Source: CAZXYS01 sp964645005 (GTDB taxonomy: Bacteria > Bacteroidota > Ignavibacteria > Kapaibacteriales > UBA2268). Taken from it: a stretch of 64,000 nucleotides of DNA. The DNA is taken from contig CAZXYS010000002.1 of the NCBI GenBank assembly GCA_964645005.1, forward strand, positions 62,001 to 126,000, given 5' to 3'. A program made the position numbers and the translations under genes. Below are positions 54,306-63,290 of the stretch, piece by piece. Positions within the stretch are counted from its first letter, which is position 1. Every line of letters begins with the position of its first letter. The notes beneath the pieces were generated by a model. It was not told where the DNA came from and searched no databases. It worked only from the letters and a program-made list of their open reading frames with translations.

Positions 54306-55154
54306 ATGACATTTATAGAATTTAATATTGGAATGGCAAATTCAGAAGACAATATCGGCAGCAAATTCTTTAAATACCGGTTGTTAATACTGAACAACTA
54401 TTTCAGGACAGGTGTCAGGCAATTCTTGAAAAAGAAAGGAATTATCAAGGACAACCGGTTTGATGACGTAGTTGTTATCTCGTATCCTAAATCCGGCAGA
54501 ACCTGGCTTCGCGTCATGCTGGATTTTCTTGACATCGAGATCAAATACGAACACGATGCAGCCAAAGTCCTCTATGATGCCAATAATGACTTCAACAAAT
54601 CCGACATTGACGTAAGAAAATATTCAGACAAACGGGTGATATATCTAATACGCGATCCGAGGGATGTAGTTGTCTCCAGCTATTTCCAGGCGGTGAACAG
54701 GCAGCAGATCTTCAATGGTACTCTGTCGGATTTTATTAGAGATGAAAAATTCGGCATAAGGAAGATTCTATTATTTCAGTCCGAATGGCTTAAAAACAAA
54801 GATATACCGGCGGATTTCATGCTTCTGAAATACGAATCCATGTACGAACAGCCCGAGCGGGAATTCAGGAAAGCTCTTGATTTTCTTAATGCGCGAAACA
54901 TCAGCGATAAGAAAATCAGGAATACTGTCGAACTCTTCGCTTTCAAGAATATGCAGCAATTCGAAAAGTGCGGGCTTTTCCGTATGCGCTATGGCAGACG
55001 CCTCAAGCCTATAAGCGCAGATAACACGGAATCTTACAAGGTCAGAAAAGGCAAAATCCACGGCTTCCGTGATTACATGCCCGACAAAGACATCGAATAC
55101 TGCAATGAGTGCATAAAAGAACTGGACACTGGAGTTTACAGCCAGGAAATTTAA
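54306..55154 (+). CDS. PAPS-dependent sulfotransferase family protein
   Basis: Transfers sulfuryl groups from PAPS to an alcohol or amine acceptor. 282 residues. 5'-phosphosulfate loop YPKSGRTWLR (60-69) and 3'-phosphate motif RVIYLIRDPRDVVVSSYF (110-127) are both present. No signal peptide; soluble. The acceptor cannot be deduced. The ATG at 54333 (MANSEDN) is an alternative start. Overlapping-operon spacing: the acetyltransferase gene begins 17 bp after the stop. Confidence 0.9.
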   Translation: MTFIEFNIGMANSEDNIGSKFFKYRLLILNNYFRTGVRQFLKKKGIIKDNRFDDVVVISYPKSGRTWLRVMLDFLDIEIKYEHDAAKVLYDANNDFNKSDIDVRKYSDKRVIYLIRDPRDVVVSSYFQAVNRQQIFNGTLSDFIRDEKFGIRKILLFQSEWLKNKDIPADFMLLKYESMYEQPEREFRKALDFLNARNISDKKIRNTVELFAFKNMQQFEKCGLFRMRYGRRLKPISADNTESYKVRKGKIHGFRDYMPDKDIEYCNECIKELDTGVYSQEI

Positions 55155-55170
55155 CAAAACAGAGAGAACA

Positions 55171-55623
55171 ATGAATATAAACATAAGAATAGGCAATGAA
55201 AGTGACATAGACTATCTCGTTTCCAACAATTTATCACTGGCAAAAGAAACGGAAAATAAGGAGTTGAGCAAAGATGTTGTAACTGAGGGTGTTATGAATC
55301 TTCTGAATCATGAAGATCTCGGCTTCTATCTCATAGCTGAAGCAGAGGGACAAAAAGTCGGCTCGCTGATGATCACAACAGAGTGGAGCGATTGGCGCAA
55401 CGGCTTATTCTGGTGGATACAGAGCGTTTATGTCGAACCAACTTACCGACGGCAGGGCATCTACAGAGAACTTTACCAATATGTCAAAAGTCTCGCCGCC
55501 GACCATGACAAAGTCCTGGGCTTCAGATTATACGCCGCAAAAGCAAATGAAATTGCGATCAAAACTTATGAAACCCTTGGTATGAAAGAAACTTATTACA
55601 ATTTGTTTGAGGAATCAAAATAG
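55171..55623 (+). CDS. GNAT-family N-acetyltransferase
   Basis: 150 residues with the GNAT fold: SVYVEPTYRRQGIYRELYQY is motif A (acetyl-CoA pyrophosphate loop, here R-R-Q-G-I-Y), followed by LYAAKANEIAIKTYETLGM (motif B, typical of small-molecule or protein acetyltransferases). AGAGAG lies before the ATG. Co-transcribed with the sulfotransferase by spacing. Substrate unknown. Confidence 0.9.
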   Translation: MNINIRIGNESDIDYLVSNNLSLAKETENKELSKDVVTEGVMNLLNHEDLGFYLIAEAEGQKVGSLMITTEWSDWRNGLFWWIQSVYVEPTYRRQGIYRELYQYVKSLAADHDKVLGFRLYAAKANEIAIKTYETLGMKETYYNLFEESK

Positions 55624-55674
55624 ACCTTAAATCATTTCCCCTCTTTGATAAGGAGGGGATAAATGAGTGGTTTA

Positions 55675-55899
55675 TCATTCCACCGTCCCCGACGTCGTGA
55701 ACGCGCTCTGTTTCATGCGTATTTTCAGGTTATCTTCCGTGCCGACAATATTTCCGCATTTGCACTTGACTGCCTTGCCGTCATGGACAGTATAATCCTC
55801 GATTATCCTGCTTTTCCAGCAGCGCAGAACCCGTCCTTTGCCGACTTTCCTGTATTTAAACAGCTTGCTTTTACATTTACTGCATTTGATGGTTAGCAT
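55675..55899 (-). CDS. Small zinc-ribbon-like protein
   Basis: 74 residues with CSKC (6-9), Cys27 and CKC (46-48), and a pattern KYRKVGKGRVLRCWKSRI that I recall from conserved small proteins of Bacteroidota. Likely binds one zinc ion; role unknown. The plus-strand frame over the same DNA is a shadow. Confidence 0.7.
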   Translation of the reverse strand: MLTIKCSKCKSKLFKYRKVGKGRVLRCWKSRIIEDYTVHDGKAVKCKCGNIVGTEDNLKIRMKQSAFTTSGTVE

Positions 55900-55979
55900 A
55901 AAAAAGATAAATAATTGATAACATTTATATTAGTAATAAACACAGTAATTCCTGCGAATTCAGGAATCTAATACTTCCT

Positions 55980-56810
55980 TCAATAAGACAATGTCTTCAC
56001 ATTCTGTCCGCTGCTTGCATTGAACTCAGTTTTATCATTTTTACCATTAATGTCGTCAAGACTTTCTACAATATTAGTCGCGGAAATATAATTTACATGA
56101 TGCCCCGAATATTTTTCTAATTCCTTATTCTTGCCGTAAGTTTCATCGAGTTTATTCTTATCGACAGCCTTTTCGAGACCGTCATGGAAACGCTCCTTAA
56201 GCATCTCCGCTCTGGCTCTGGATTGTATAGCCGAAGCTCTCGATGCTACCGCCCTGTCCTGCGGCGAAGGATCCGCCGGCGCCAGCGCCGCCCTTCTTAC
56301 GCGCTTCATCTTCTCAATGGTAGCTTCCGGATCCCCCGAAATAGGCGATATATCTATCTTTACTTCCCCGCTTGATGCATAGCGCTTGCCGTCCGGTCCA
56401 ACGGTATAATCGAACGAAGTCCCGCCTCGCACCAGCCCGCCGCCTGCAGCGCGATGGGCATTCTCATGCGCCCTAACCTGTCTGTCCATAGCTTTCAACC
56501 GCCGGACTTCTCTTTTTTCCCGCGGCGTAAGTTCTTCAGTTTTACCTATTTTTGGCTTTTCGATCTTATCCTGTTTATCCTTGACATTTGCAACAGGATT
56601 TTTCCGCAGGGCATTATTATAATTGCTTTCCCCGGATTGCTTATTTTGCTGAATGGCAGGCTCATAACTGTCTTTTTTACCTTTCGCAGGCTGGTCCTTC
56701 GCGGAAACGGAATTAACCTTTCCAGCAGGCTCCGTTTTGCGGTAACTTCCGTTGACTGCCGCCGTCACTCTGCTATTCTGAGAAATTACTATTTCCGATA
56801 CATCTGCCAT
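55980..56810 (-). CDS. Putative metalloprotease, SprA-related/CJM1_0395-like family
   Basis: 276 residues. A low-complexity, Lys/Gln/Asn-rich N-terminus (1-90), then the conserved block: REKREVRRLKAMDRQVRAHE, with HENAH (115-119) as a possible zinc site, GGTSFDYTVGPDGKRYASSG, GEVKIDISPISGDPEATIEK and ASRASAIQSRARAEM. The family is annotated as putative metalloprotease from sequence only; activity has not, to my knowledge, been shown. No signal peptide. Upstream of it on the minus strand is the BNR protein, but spacing argues against an operon. Confidence 0.8.
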   Translation of the reverse strand: MADVSEIVISQNSRVTAAVNGSYRKTEPAGKVNSVSAKDQPAKGKKDSYEPAIQQNKQSGESNYNNALRKNPVANVKDKQDKIEKPKIGKTEELTPREKREVRRLKAMDRQVRAHENAHRAAGGGLVRGGTSFDYTVGPDGKRYASSGEVKIDISPISGDPEATIEKMKRVRRAALAPADPSPQDRAVASRASAIQSRARAEMLKERFHDGLEKAVDKNKLDETYGKNKELEKYSGHHVNYISATNIVESLDDINGKNDKTEFNASSGQNVKTLSY

Positions 56811-56878
56811 TCATTTTTTTAAAATTACTTATACTATTACATTTTATGTATCGGCAGCAAATTTTTGAACTTTAGAAT

Positions 56879-59800
56879 TTATTTGGAAATAATTATTTTT
56901 CTCATAAATTTTTTATCATTTGCAGATTGTATATTCAATATGTAAACACCTGAATTTAAATTGGATACATCAATCGTCAGAGAGTTTTTATCCCAATTTT
57001 TTATTGATTTTTCAACACTTATTTCCCTGCCGAAAATATTAAACAGGCTTATATTTTTCACAGAAGTAAAATTCATATTATAGAAATAAATATTAAGGAT
57101 GTCGCTTGACGGGTTGGGGTATATTTCCATGTTTCCTTCATTTGGCTTAGAATCTTTAACAGAACTCGCTTCCGAGATGGTTGCATCATCGATATACCAG
57201 CCGTCATTATTCATAAATGCATTGGAAGTAAAACGAAATCTTACAAATAATGTATCGTCGGACATTTCCGGCAGATCTATTGTCTCCCGCTTCCAGTCTT
57301 CGCTGTTCAAGCCGTCTTTTCCCCATGGCTCATATTTTCGCTGATTATAAAACTCAAGGATTTCCCAATCCTTTGTATTATTTACGGAATATTCCACAAT
57401 AGCCGAATCTTGGTAGCTCACAAGAGCGGCATGCCAGAAACTTAATTGCATAAATTCGCTGTCCGCAAGCACAGGAAACACGAGCATATATGTATTTTGC
57501 CTGTCCTCATAATTACCATCCGGAGATTCAGTCATTGAAAAAGGCGCGCTCTTCGCGAAGTTATCCGCGGTTCCCCAATCGCCGGTTATTAAATACCTGG
57601 GCAGCGGCGGCGAATCAAAATTTTCCGTAAACGAATTCTCGATTTTCCCTGCAAATACAATTTCCTCGCTGCTGAAATCACTTTCCTGCGGGTCAATGTC
57701 AGGATTATCAAATGAATTACGGATCTTGACCTTATACCTGTAATATCCTTCTTCATCGACATTATCAGTAAATTTAATTATCTTCGAAGTATCGCTCTTC
57801 TCGAGCTCTAGTGTTTCATAAAGCTCGCTGTCCCTGTAAATATAGGCTTTATCGAGACTGACGAGCGGCGTAACATCGTCAATTCGGCGGCTCGGCATTC
57901 TTATCATCAAAGTTATTTCATTCGACTCGCTGCCGCTTTTGTAAACAATTTTCGGCGCTTTCGGTTCTTTAGCGCCGCCCGCAAAAGATGAATCCGTCAC
58001 CTTTCGGCTTGTATCCTCATCAACAACCGCACACAGGGAATATTGGTACTTCTCAAATGGTGTCAAAGAGCTGTCAAGCAGACTATTTTCCGACGATTCA
58101 ACTTCCTTATGCTCTTCGCCATCCCTATACAGGACATAATGAAAATCTTCCTTTTTCAATTCCTGTCCGAAGACTTTCTCAGCCGGCGCTTGCCATGATA
58201 GAACAAGCCTGTCCGGCTCTTCGGGTATCAACTGTACTTCAAAATTCTTCGGCGGTTTCGGCGCCCTGGTATTGACAATTGCCGTGAATACATCGTCATC
58301 GTTAATATTATCTTCCGCATTGCGCATATCCACCCACGACGGATATATTATCCCGTCATAAAAAGCCAGCCCGTTATAATCACCCGCAAACTGCCTGCGG
58401 AAAGGATTCTGCCTGAGATCGCTGCTCATATCCGAGGCGGGGCGGTCGATCCATGTCTCTCCTCCATCGCTGGAATAGCTGACATAGCATTCCGTCAAGA
58501 TATTATCGGGATCATTGCGGCTGTCGAGGTACATGATAGCCAGATCGCCGTTCATCGGATCGATGTCCATCCACTGCCAGAATTGGTCGTTGGTCGTATC
58601 TGAGTGGACAATCACCGGTTCCGTCCATGTTTCGCCCTTATCCGTTGATTTCGAAAAATAAATATTCGGCACCCTGTCCGCCGACCAGCACAGGTATATC
58701 GTGCCTTTCCGCGGGCTCGTGTCATAGATATCGACATCAATTACAGGATAAGCCTCAGCGCGGACAGTATCTTTCACTGCGTGCAGATAGCCCTGCCCTT
58801 CCAGCAGCTTCGTCTCGCCGAAAATCTCATAGTGATGGATTATTTCCGGCTCAGTGAAACTTTTACTGCCGTTTGTAGATTTTGCAAAACCGACACCATG
58901 CACAATACCATCATTCCAGACGCAATAGACTGTACCTTCGGGTCCGGTCGCCGCCAGCGGGAAGCTCTGTCCGTAGGTTGTATCCAGCGAAGTGCCCGGC
59001 TTCCGTGGACTCACCGGAACCGGCGTACTCCACGCAGCGCCCTGATCAGTGGATTTCGACAGAACGATCTGCGTCGCCGAATCGCGCGGACTCATCCGCT
59101 TCCATGGATTGTAAATATGCCTGTAGTAGGGCGATTCAGGCGAGTTATCCACCGATATATAGTATTTATCCTCGAAAACCGAATCCAGCGTCATCTGCCC
59201 TTCATGCTTGATAACGGGGATATGCGCTTCCCATGTTCTGCCTTCATCGAAGCTGCGGGCAATGAAAACACCGTTCTCGCCCCATAGGACATCTCCTGAC
59301 GAAGTATTTCCAAAGCCGCCGTAGCACAGATACGCCACACCTTCCGCATCAAAAGCTACGGACGGATCATTCGATGAGCGCCAGCCCTGCTCGACATGCC
59401 CCAGAAATTTATTTTCCCAGGTCCTGCCGCCGTCATGAGTTACATACACCTTAGTTTCCGAATTATTCCTGTAATCCACCGCCGAAGCGATCAAATTTTG
59501 CGGATTGGTCGGATTCACGGCGATAGAGGACTCATTCTGCGCGGCTGATTCTTTATCAACCGGCGTAATTGTATTAACATTCTCGAAGATCGGTGTTGTG
59601 AGCGGCTCCGCAAGTGTTTTCGTCCTCACCTGCGGTTTTTGCGGTTCCGGCGTAGGATGCGCCCGTTCCATAACTTTTTTGTAAAAGTCCGAAGCCTGCT
59701 GCAGTTCATCTCTCTTATTTTTATCCTGCGCATCGGCGCCGTAGCTGACAAAAATCAATGAAATTATTACTATCGAAATAAATACGCTAACTCTTGACAT
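56879..59800 (-). CDS. Sialidase-like BNR/Asp-box secreted protein with T9SS sorting domain
   Basis: 973 residues. Signal peptide about 1-24. A sialidase-type beta-propeller (about 85-510) with Asp-boxes such as VTHDGGRTWE, SFDEGRTWE, STDQGAAWS, STDKGETWT and SSDGGETW. A fibronectin III-like domain (about 515-620), a second Ig-like domain, and a jelly-roll/MAM-like module (FTENFDSPPLP to NNDGWYIDDATI, about 730-885). It ends in a type A T9SS sorting domain (MEIYPNPSSDILNIYF to SGVYILNIQSANDKKFMRKI). Catalytic sialidase residues were not identified, so it may be a binding or structural propeller. Confidence 0.9.
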   Translation of the reverse strand: MSRVSVFISIVIISLIFVSYGADAQDKNKRDELQQASDFYKKVMERAHPTPEPQKPQVRTKTLAEPLTTPIFENVNTITPVDKESAAQNESSIAVNPTNPQNLIASAVDYRNNSETKVYVTHDGGRTWENKFLGHVEQGWRSSNDPSVAFDAEGVAYLCYGGFGNTSSGDVLWGENGVFIARSFDEGRTWEAHIPVIKHEGQMTLDSVFEDKYYISVDNSPESPYYRHIYNPWKRMSPRDSATQIVLSKSTDQGAAWSTPVPVSPRKPGTSLDTTYGQSFPLAATGPEGTVYCVWNDGIVHGVGFAKSTNGSKSFTEPEIIHHYEIFGETKLLEGQGYLHAVKDTVRAEAYPVIDVDIYDTSPRKGTIYLCWSADRVPNIYFSKSTDKGETWTEPVIVHSDTTNDQFWQWMDIDPMNGDLAIMYLDSRNDPDNILTECYVSYSSDGGETWIDRPASDMSSDLRQNPFRRQFAGDYNGLAFYDGIIYPSWVDMRNAEDNINDDDVFTAIVNTRAPKPPKNFEVQLIPEEPDRLVLSWQAPAEKVFGQELKKEDFHYVLYRDGEEHKEVESSENSLLDSSLTPFEKYQYSLCAVVDEDTSRKVTDSSFAGGAKEPKAPKIVYKSGSESNEITLMIRMPSRRIDDVTPLVSLDKAYIYRDSELYETLELEKSDTSKIIKFTDNVDEEGYYRYKVKIRNSFDNPDIDPQESDFSSEEIVFAGKIENSFTENFDSPPLPRYLITGDWGTADNFAKSAPFSMTESPDGNYEDRQNTYMLVFPVLADSEFMQLSFWHAALVSYQDSAIVEYSVNNTKDWEILEFYNQRKYEPWGKDGLNSEDWKRETIDLPEMSDDTLFVRFRFTSNAFMNNDGWYIDDATISEASSVKDSKPNEGNMEIYPNPSSDILNIYFYNMNFTSVKNISLFNIFGREISVEKSIKNWDKNSLTIDVSNLNSGVYILNIQSANDKKFMRKIIISK

Positions 59801-59951
59801 TTTATTACCGTTCTTTAATTTACAAATTTAATATGTGATAATATATTAAATTTAGACGGCAAAGTAAATAGGAAGATATAAAAAGTCTTAATTATAGTAA
59901 GTTACGTTTAAAAGAAATATTCGTATTTTATTTAAAAGTTGTTATAAAAAA

Positions 59952-60425
59952 ATGATATCTACCATGAAAAAGCTCGTCATAATACTCGTTATCGCTCTGG
60001 CAGCCGTTAAATGTCATCACGTCAGCCCTTATTATTACGAGGTGCAGCGCTGCGGGAAAGAGATCAAAGCCAATCCCAACAATGCCGAAGCTTACTACCA
60101 GCGGGGCGTCGCCAAGAATTACCTCGACGATCATATCGGCGCCATCCGCGATTTCAACAAAGCCATAGAACTTGAGCCCTATTATGCCGATGCCTTTGTC
60201 AGCAGAGGTATTTCCAAATACTTTATGGGCGATTACTGGGGCGCCATCCGCGATTTCAACCGCGCCTTAGAGATCAATCCCGAGCATGGAAAAGCCTACT
60301 ACAACAGGGGACTCGCCCATAACAAGCTCGAGCTCTGGGAAGCCGCCTGCTACGACTGGTCTTTAGCAGGCGAATTGGGGGTTATGAGAGCTTACGAAGT
60401 GATAAGATACTATTGCAAATATTAA
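59952..60425 (+). CDS. Exported TPR protein
   Basis: 157 residues. A hydrophobic N-terminus (KKLVIILVIALAAV) followed by Cys21; the -1 residue is Lys, so it is not a good lipobox and the protein may be secreted or membrane-bound. Three tetratricopeptide repeats: about 45-78, 79-112 and 113-145 (AYYQRGVAKNYL, AFVSRGISKYFMGDYWGAIR, AYYNRGLAHNKL). Likely a protein-protein contact module. No operon partner: 310 bp to the HTH gene. Confidence 0.8.
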   Translation: MISTMKKLVIILVIALAAVKCHHVSPYYYEVQRCGKEIKANPNNAEAYYQRGVAKNYLDDHIGAIRDFNKAIELEPYYADAFVSRGISKYFMGDYWGAIRDFNRALEINPEHGKAYYNRGLAHNKLELWEAACYDWSLAGELGVMRAYEVIRYYCKY

Positions 60426-60537
60426 GATATTTTAGTTTTTCGTTCAACAAAGAACTGCAAGGCAATTAAACCACCCATGAATTAATTTATTTTCATGAAA
60501 AAAGACTCGAAAATATTAAAACTATATATTTCAATAT

Positions 60538-60693
60538 GTTGACATATATTATGAATTAATTTTAATCAAATTTTCTTTTGTATAAAAGAAAAAAAATGCT
60601 AACTTAGATACAGTTTAATTATTTGAAAACTTAAAGACTTACAGGTTGACAAATTTGTCAACTTTCTAGGGGATAAGTTGACATATTTGTAAA
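60538..60693. promoter_or_regulatory. Candidate operator cluster upstream of the tandem-HTH regulator
   Basis: GTTGACAAATTTGTCAAC (60645-60662) is a perfect 18 bp palindrome. GTTGACATATTTGTAAA (60677-60693) is a partial copy 32 bp (three helical turns) further on, and GTTGACATAT (60538-60547) is a third left half. All lie in the 310 bp before the regulator start. The core could also serve as a TTGACA-type -35 box, so the sites may overlap a promoter. Confidence 0.6.
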
Positions 60694-60735
60694 TTATTTT
60701 AATCAAATAGTAATATTAGTTTCATTTTTTTTGTC

Positions 60736-61251
60736 ATGACAATTGGACAGCGGATTAAGAAATTCATAGACAGGGTCTACGGCACTCAAAAAAAATTTGC
60801 ATGTCAAGTTAATATATCCCGAACTATATTAAACAGATATATAGCAGATATAAATTTACCGGGTGCTGACGTGTTATATAAATTCAAAAAGGCAGGGATG
60901 TCAATTGATTGGCTGCTTGATGGTTCAGGTTCTATGTTTGCCAGAGATTTCCAAATGCAATATTCTAACAAAGAAGATACCGAACAACTGCAGGATTTGC
61001 CGCACCGGAGAATAAAAAAATGGATTAATAAAAATTACGGCTCTCTCGAAAATTTTGCAATAATTATGAATATTGACTATTACTTAATGGAAAATTTTCT
61101 GGAAAATGAATCAGTACCTGATCCGAATTTTACTAATATTTTAAGGATGGCTGGTTGTAATATTCGTTGGCTGTCGACAGGGGAAGGTGATGAATACGCG
61201 AATAACAACATTGGTCAGATTCTTAGGATTAGAAATGAATCAACTGAATAA
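60736..61251 (+). CDS. Regulator made of two tandem CI-repressor-like HTH units
   Basis: 171 residues. Residues 6-67 (RIKKFIDRVYG ... AGMSIDWLLDGSGSM) resemble the HTH domain of phage CI-type repressors. Residues 92-153 (RIKKWINKNYG ... AGCNIRWLSTGEGDE) are a second copy of the same length, aligned without gaps; I count about 19 identities in 62. The S24 peptidase/dimerisation domain that usually follows one such HTH is absent. I infer a covalent two-headed DNA-binding protein, perhaps autoregulated through the palindromes upstream. The second unit could instead be for dimerisation. No phage genes adjoin. Confidence 0.75.
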   Translation: MTIGQRIKKFIDRVYGTQKKFACQVNISRTILNRYIADINLPGADVLYKFKKAGMSIDWLLDGSGSMFARDFQMQYSNKEDTEQLQDLPHRRIKKWINKNYGSLENFAIIMNIDYYLMENFLENESVPDPNFTNILRMAGCNIRWLSTGEGDEYANNNIGQILRIRNESTE

Positions 61252-61367
61252 AAAAAAGCGCTCCCCGGTATGGCGCCGTGGAATTTGATTTATTTATGCC
61301 GTTTGAAAATGAGGTTTGTTATGTTGAAGTGGAGGGAATGACAACCAACCGAAGAGCGCCAAATTTT
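61251..61367 (+). ncRNA. Long hairpin or structured RNA downstream of the HTH gene
   Basis: Seven As and GCGCTC (61251-61263) can pair with GAGCGC and a T-run (61354-61367) around a 90-base interior, giving a closed element that ends in Ts. It directly overlaps the stop region of the HTH gene, so it may be its terminator or 3' UTR, or a small RNA. The interior shows no fold I can name. Confidence 0.3.
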
Positions 61368-61911
61368 TTATCAGTTTTAAAAGAACATTTATTTACTTTT
61401 TTAAAAGAGTGTGTGTAAAAACTTACACAATCAATTACAAATATATAACAAAAAATTTAATTTCAAAATTTTATTTAATATTTAATAAAAAAAATTTAAA
61501 AAAATTTCATGATTAAATCAAAATTACAAACTCATCTTTAATCACATCTTATTTAACGTATGATATAAGAATATATTTGAAAGAATGAGCAATATTATAC
61601 ACTTTTCGGGATTTATTTCAATCTTAGAAGTACATACGGAGACTTTTGCATGTTTCAGGAGGCTCTTGATGTTTTATATGCACGATCTAAAAAAATTTTA
61701 CAATGAATAGGCATTGGAATGCCTGTATCATGCTGATTTGTGATTCATACCAACGATAAGAATAAATGCCGTAATGAAACAACTGGGGAAAGTGTAAAAA
61801 TTTTCTTAAATTAGCCGCCCCTAAATTCACAATAGTAGATCACAATTTTATGATTAATTTAAATTGGTAATTGTCATCATGTTTTTTCATACATTACAAG
61901 AGGAGTTTAAA
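61368..61911. other. AT-rich intergenic region with two small inverted repeats
   Basis: No gene seen. TGTGTAA-AAAC-TTACACA (61412-61429) is a small perfect hairpin, and AGGCATT-GG-AATGCCT (61709-61724) is a perfect 16 bp palindrome that could be a protein-binding site. A 41-residue frame at 61585-61710 has no ribosome binding site and was rejected. Confidence 0.5.
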
Positions 61912-62562
61912 ATGAGAAGAAATTTTACTTCAATATACTTGCTCATTCTGATTTTTGTATTGTCCTGCACTGAAAACGACAATCCTGTCGATAAACAGGA
62001 TAATAAAAGTGATAAAAAGCAGGAAGTAAGCAAACAGGAAGCTCAGACAGCTTTCAATTATCTAAACGAGATCAGACAGAATCCATCCGCGTACGCTGAT
62101 GAAATTGGCAGCTTCATGAAAGTGATTAATCCTAAAGAAAAACTGGAGTGGAATTATCTCTTAGCCGAGGTTGCCCGCGAAAGAGCTCTCGATATGGCAA
62201 AAAGAAATTACTTTAGCCATGTCGATCCTGATGGTATTGGTTCCAATCTTAAAATCCACAATGCTGGCTATGAATTGCGACCTGACTGGATAGACGAAAT
62301 AGACGAATATAGCTTCGAATCGATTGCCGCAGGTTTCTCGACCGGAAAAGCGGCTATAAAGGATTTGATCATAGATGAGGGCGTACCTTCTAAAAATCAC
62401 AGGAATCATCTTTTGGGACTAAATAGTTTCTGGGGGGAATGTGATGATATAGGTATAGGCTTTGTTTATAGTGAGGGCTCGGAATTTAAATCCTATTGCT
62501 GCATATTAATAGCTATGCATGACTTTTCCAATATAGTCGAAATTCCCACTGAGATAGAATAA
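61912..62562 (+). CDS. CAP-domain (SCP/PR-1-like) lipoprotein
   Basis: 216 residues from the ATG at 61912, chosen because AGAGGAG lies eight bases upstream and the signal peptide then starts at once; a frame from 61864 would add 16 residues. Lipoprotein signal with lipobox FVLSC (Cys19). A short charged linker leads to a CAP domain: FNYLNEIRQNP, YFSHVDPDG (His), SFESIAAG (Glu) and HRNHLLG (His), which together form the family's metal-binding pocket. Bacterial CAP proteins are exported, often with unknown role. Confidence 0.88.
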   Translation: MRRNFTSIYLLILIFVLSCTENDNPVDKQDNKSDKKQEVSKQEAQTAFNYLNEIRQNPSAYADEIGSFMKVINPKEKLEWNYLLAEVARERALDMAKRNYFSHVDPDGIGSNLKIHNAGYELRPDWIDEIDEYSFESIAAGFSTGKAAIKDLIIDEGVPSKNHRNHLLGLNSFWGECDDIGIGFVYSEGSEFKSYCCILIAMHDFSNIVEIPTEIE

Positions 62563-62635
62563 TGATATACGATGAATAGCTCTGAATCTCTGACTTAAAC
62601 ATTAAAAATGTAAACGCCTGCAATTTTTAACTTGT

Positions 62636-63046
62636 TCAAAGAGGTGCAGTTCCTAACTGTTGAAGGATTTCCCAGGAATCCCTTGCTGACCATCGCTCTT
62701 TGATTTTGCCATCAACAATTTTGAACCATTCTATTGTTTTAATTGAGTATTCCTTACCGGTTGGTTCGATACCCATAAAAGGATGTTCAAAGGGACCCGA
62801 ATTTTCAGTAAACCTGACTACAACTGTTTCTCCTTCAGAAATAATATCATCTATTATCAACTTCATATTTGGAAAAGCTGCTCGCATTTTGTGCCAGTAT
62901 TCCTTTGCCCAGGCAATTCCTCTGTTACCTAAACCGCCGTGAATAATAGCATCAGGATGGTGAAGCGCACAGCAATTTTCAATATTGCCCTGATTAAAGT
63001 ACTCGACAAATTGTTGTACTATTTCGATTTTTTCTTTTGCCGACAT
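62636..63046 (-). CDS. SnoaL-like/ester cyclase (NTF2-fold) protein
   Basis: 136 residues from the ATG at 63046 (MSAKEKIEIVQQFVEYFNQG); AGAGG lies eight bases before it and this length fits the family. An upstream in-frame ATG at 63172 would add 42 residues. NTF2-like features: HHPDAIIHGG, WAKEYWHKMRAAFPNMK, VVVRFTENSGPFEHPFMGIEPTGK and SIKTIEWFKIVDGKI. Function within the SnoaL superfamily (cyclase, isomerase, binding protein) cannot be deduced. Confidence 0.85.
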   Translation of the reverse strand: MSAKEKIEIVQQFVEYFNQGNIENCCALHHPDAIIHGGLGNRGIAWAKEYWHKMRAAFPNMKLIIDDIISEGETVVVRFTENSGPFEHPFMGIEPTGKEYSIKTIEWFKIVDGKIKERWSARDSWEILQQLGTAPL

Positions 63047-63290
63047 TTTATCAGCCTCTTTTTTTTTGAAATAACTACTAACAAGGCGGGTAATTTCATT
63101 CATTACGCCGTTTAATCTATTTACTAAATTTTTTTTTAAAAAGCAAGTATTTTGTTTGCCTGAATAAAACAATTAGAAAATCAGACATCTAAAATATAAA
63201 TCTATTATTATGTAAATTATTTATAGTACAATCGTTTAAATGATTGGCATCAACATTTTTTTATTTCGGAATAATTCATTATATTATGTT

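Noticed and set aside
60736..61251. Remnant of a prophage
   Set aside because: Only the CI-like HTH resembles a phage gene; no integrase, structural genes or att repeats were seen around it.
61585..61710. 41-residue ORF in the gap before the CAP lipoprotein
   Set aside because: No ribosome binding site, no similarity that I recognise, and AT-rich DNA makes such frames common.
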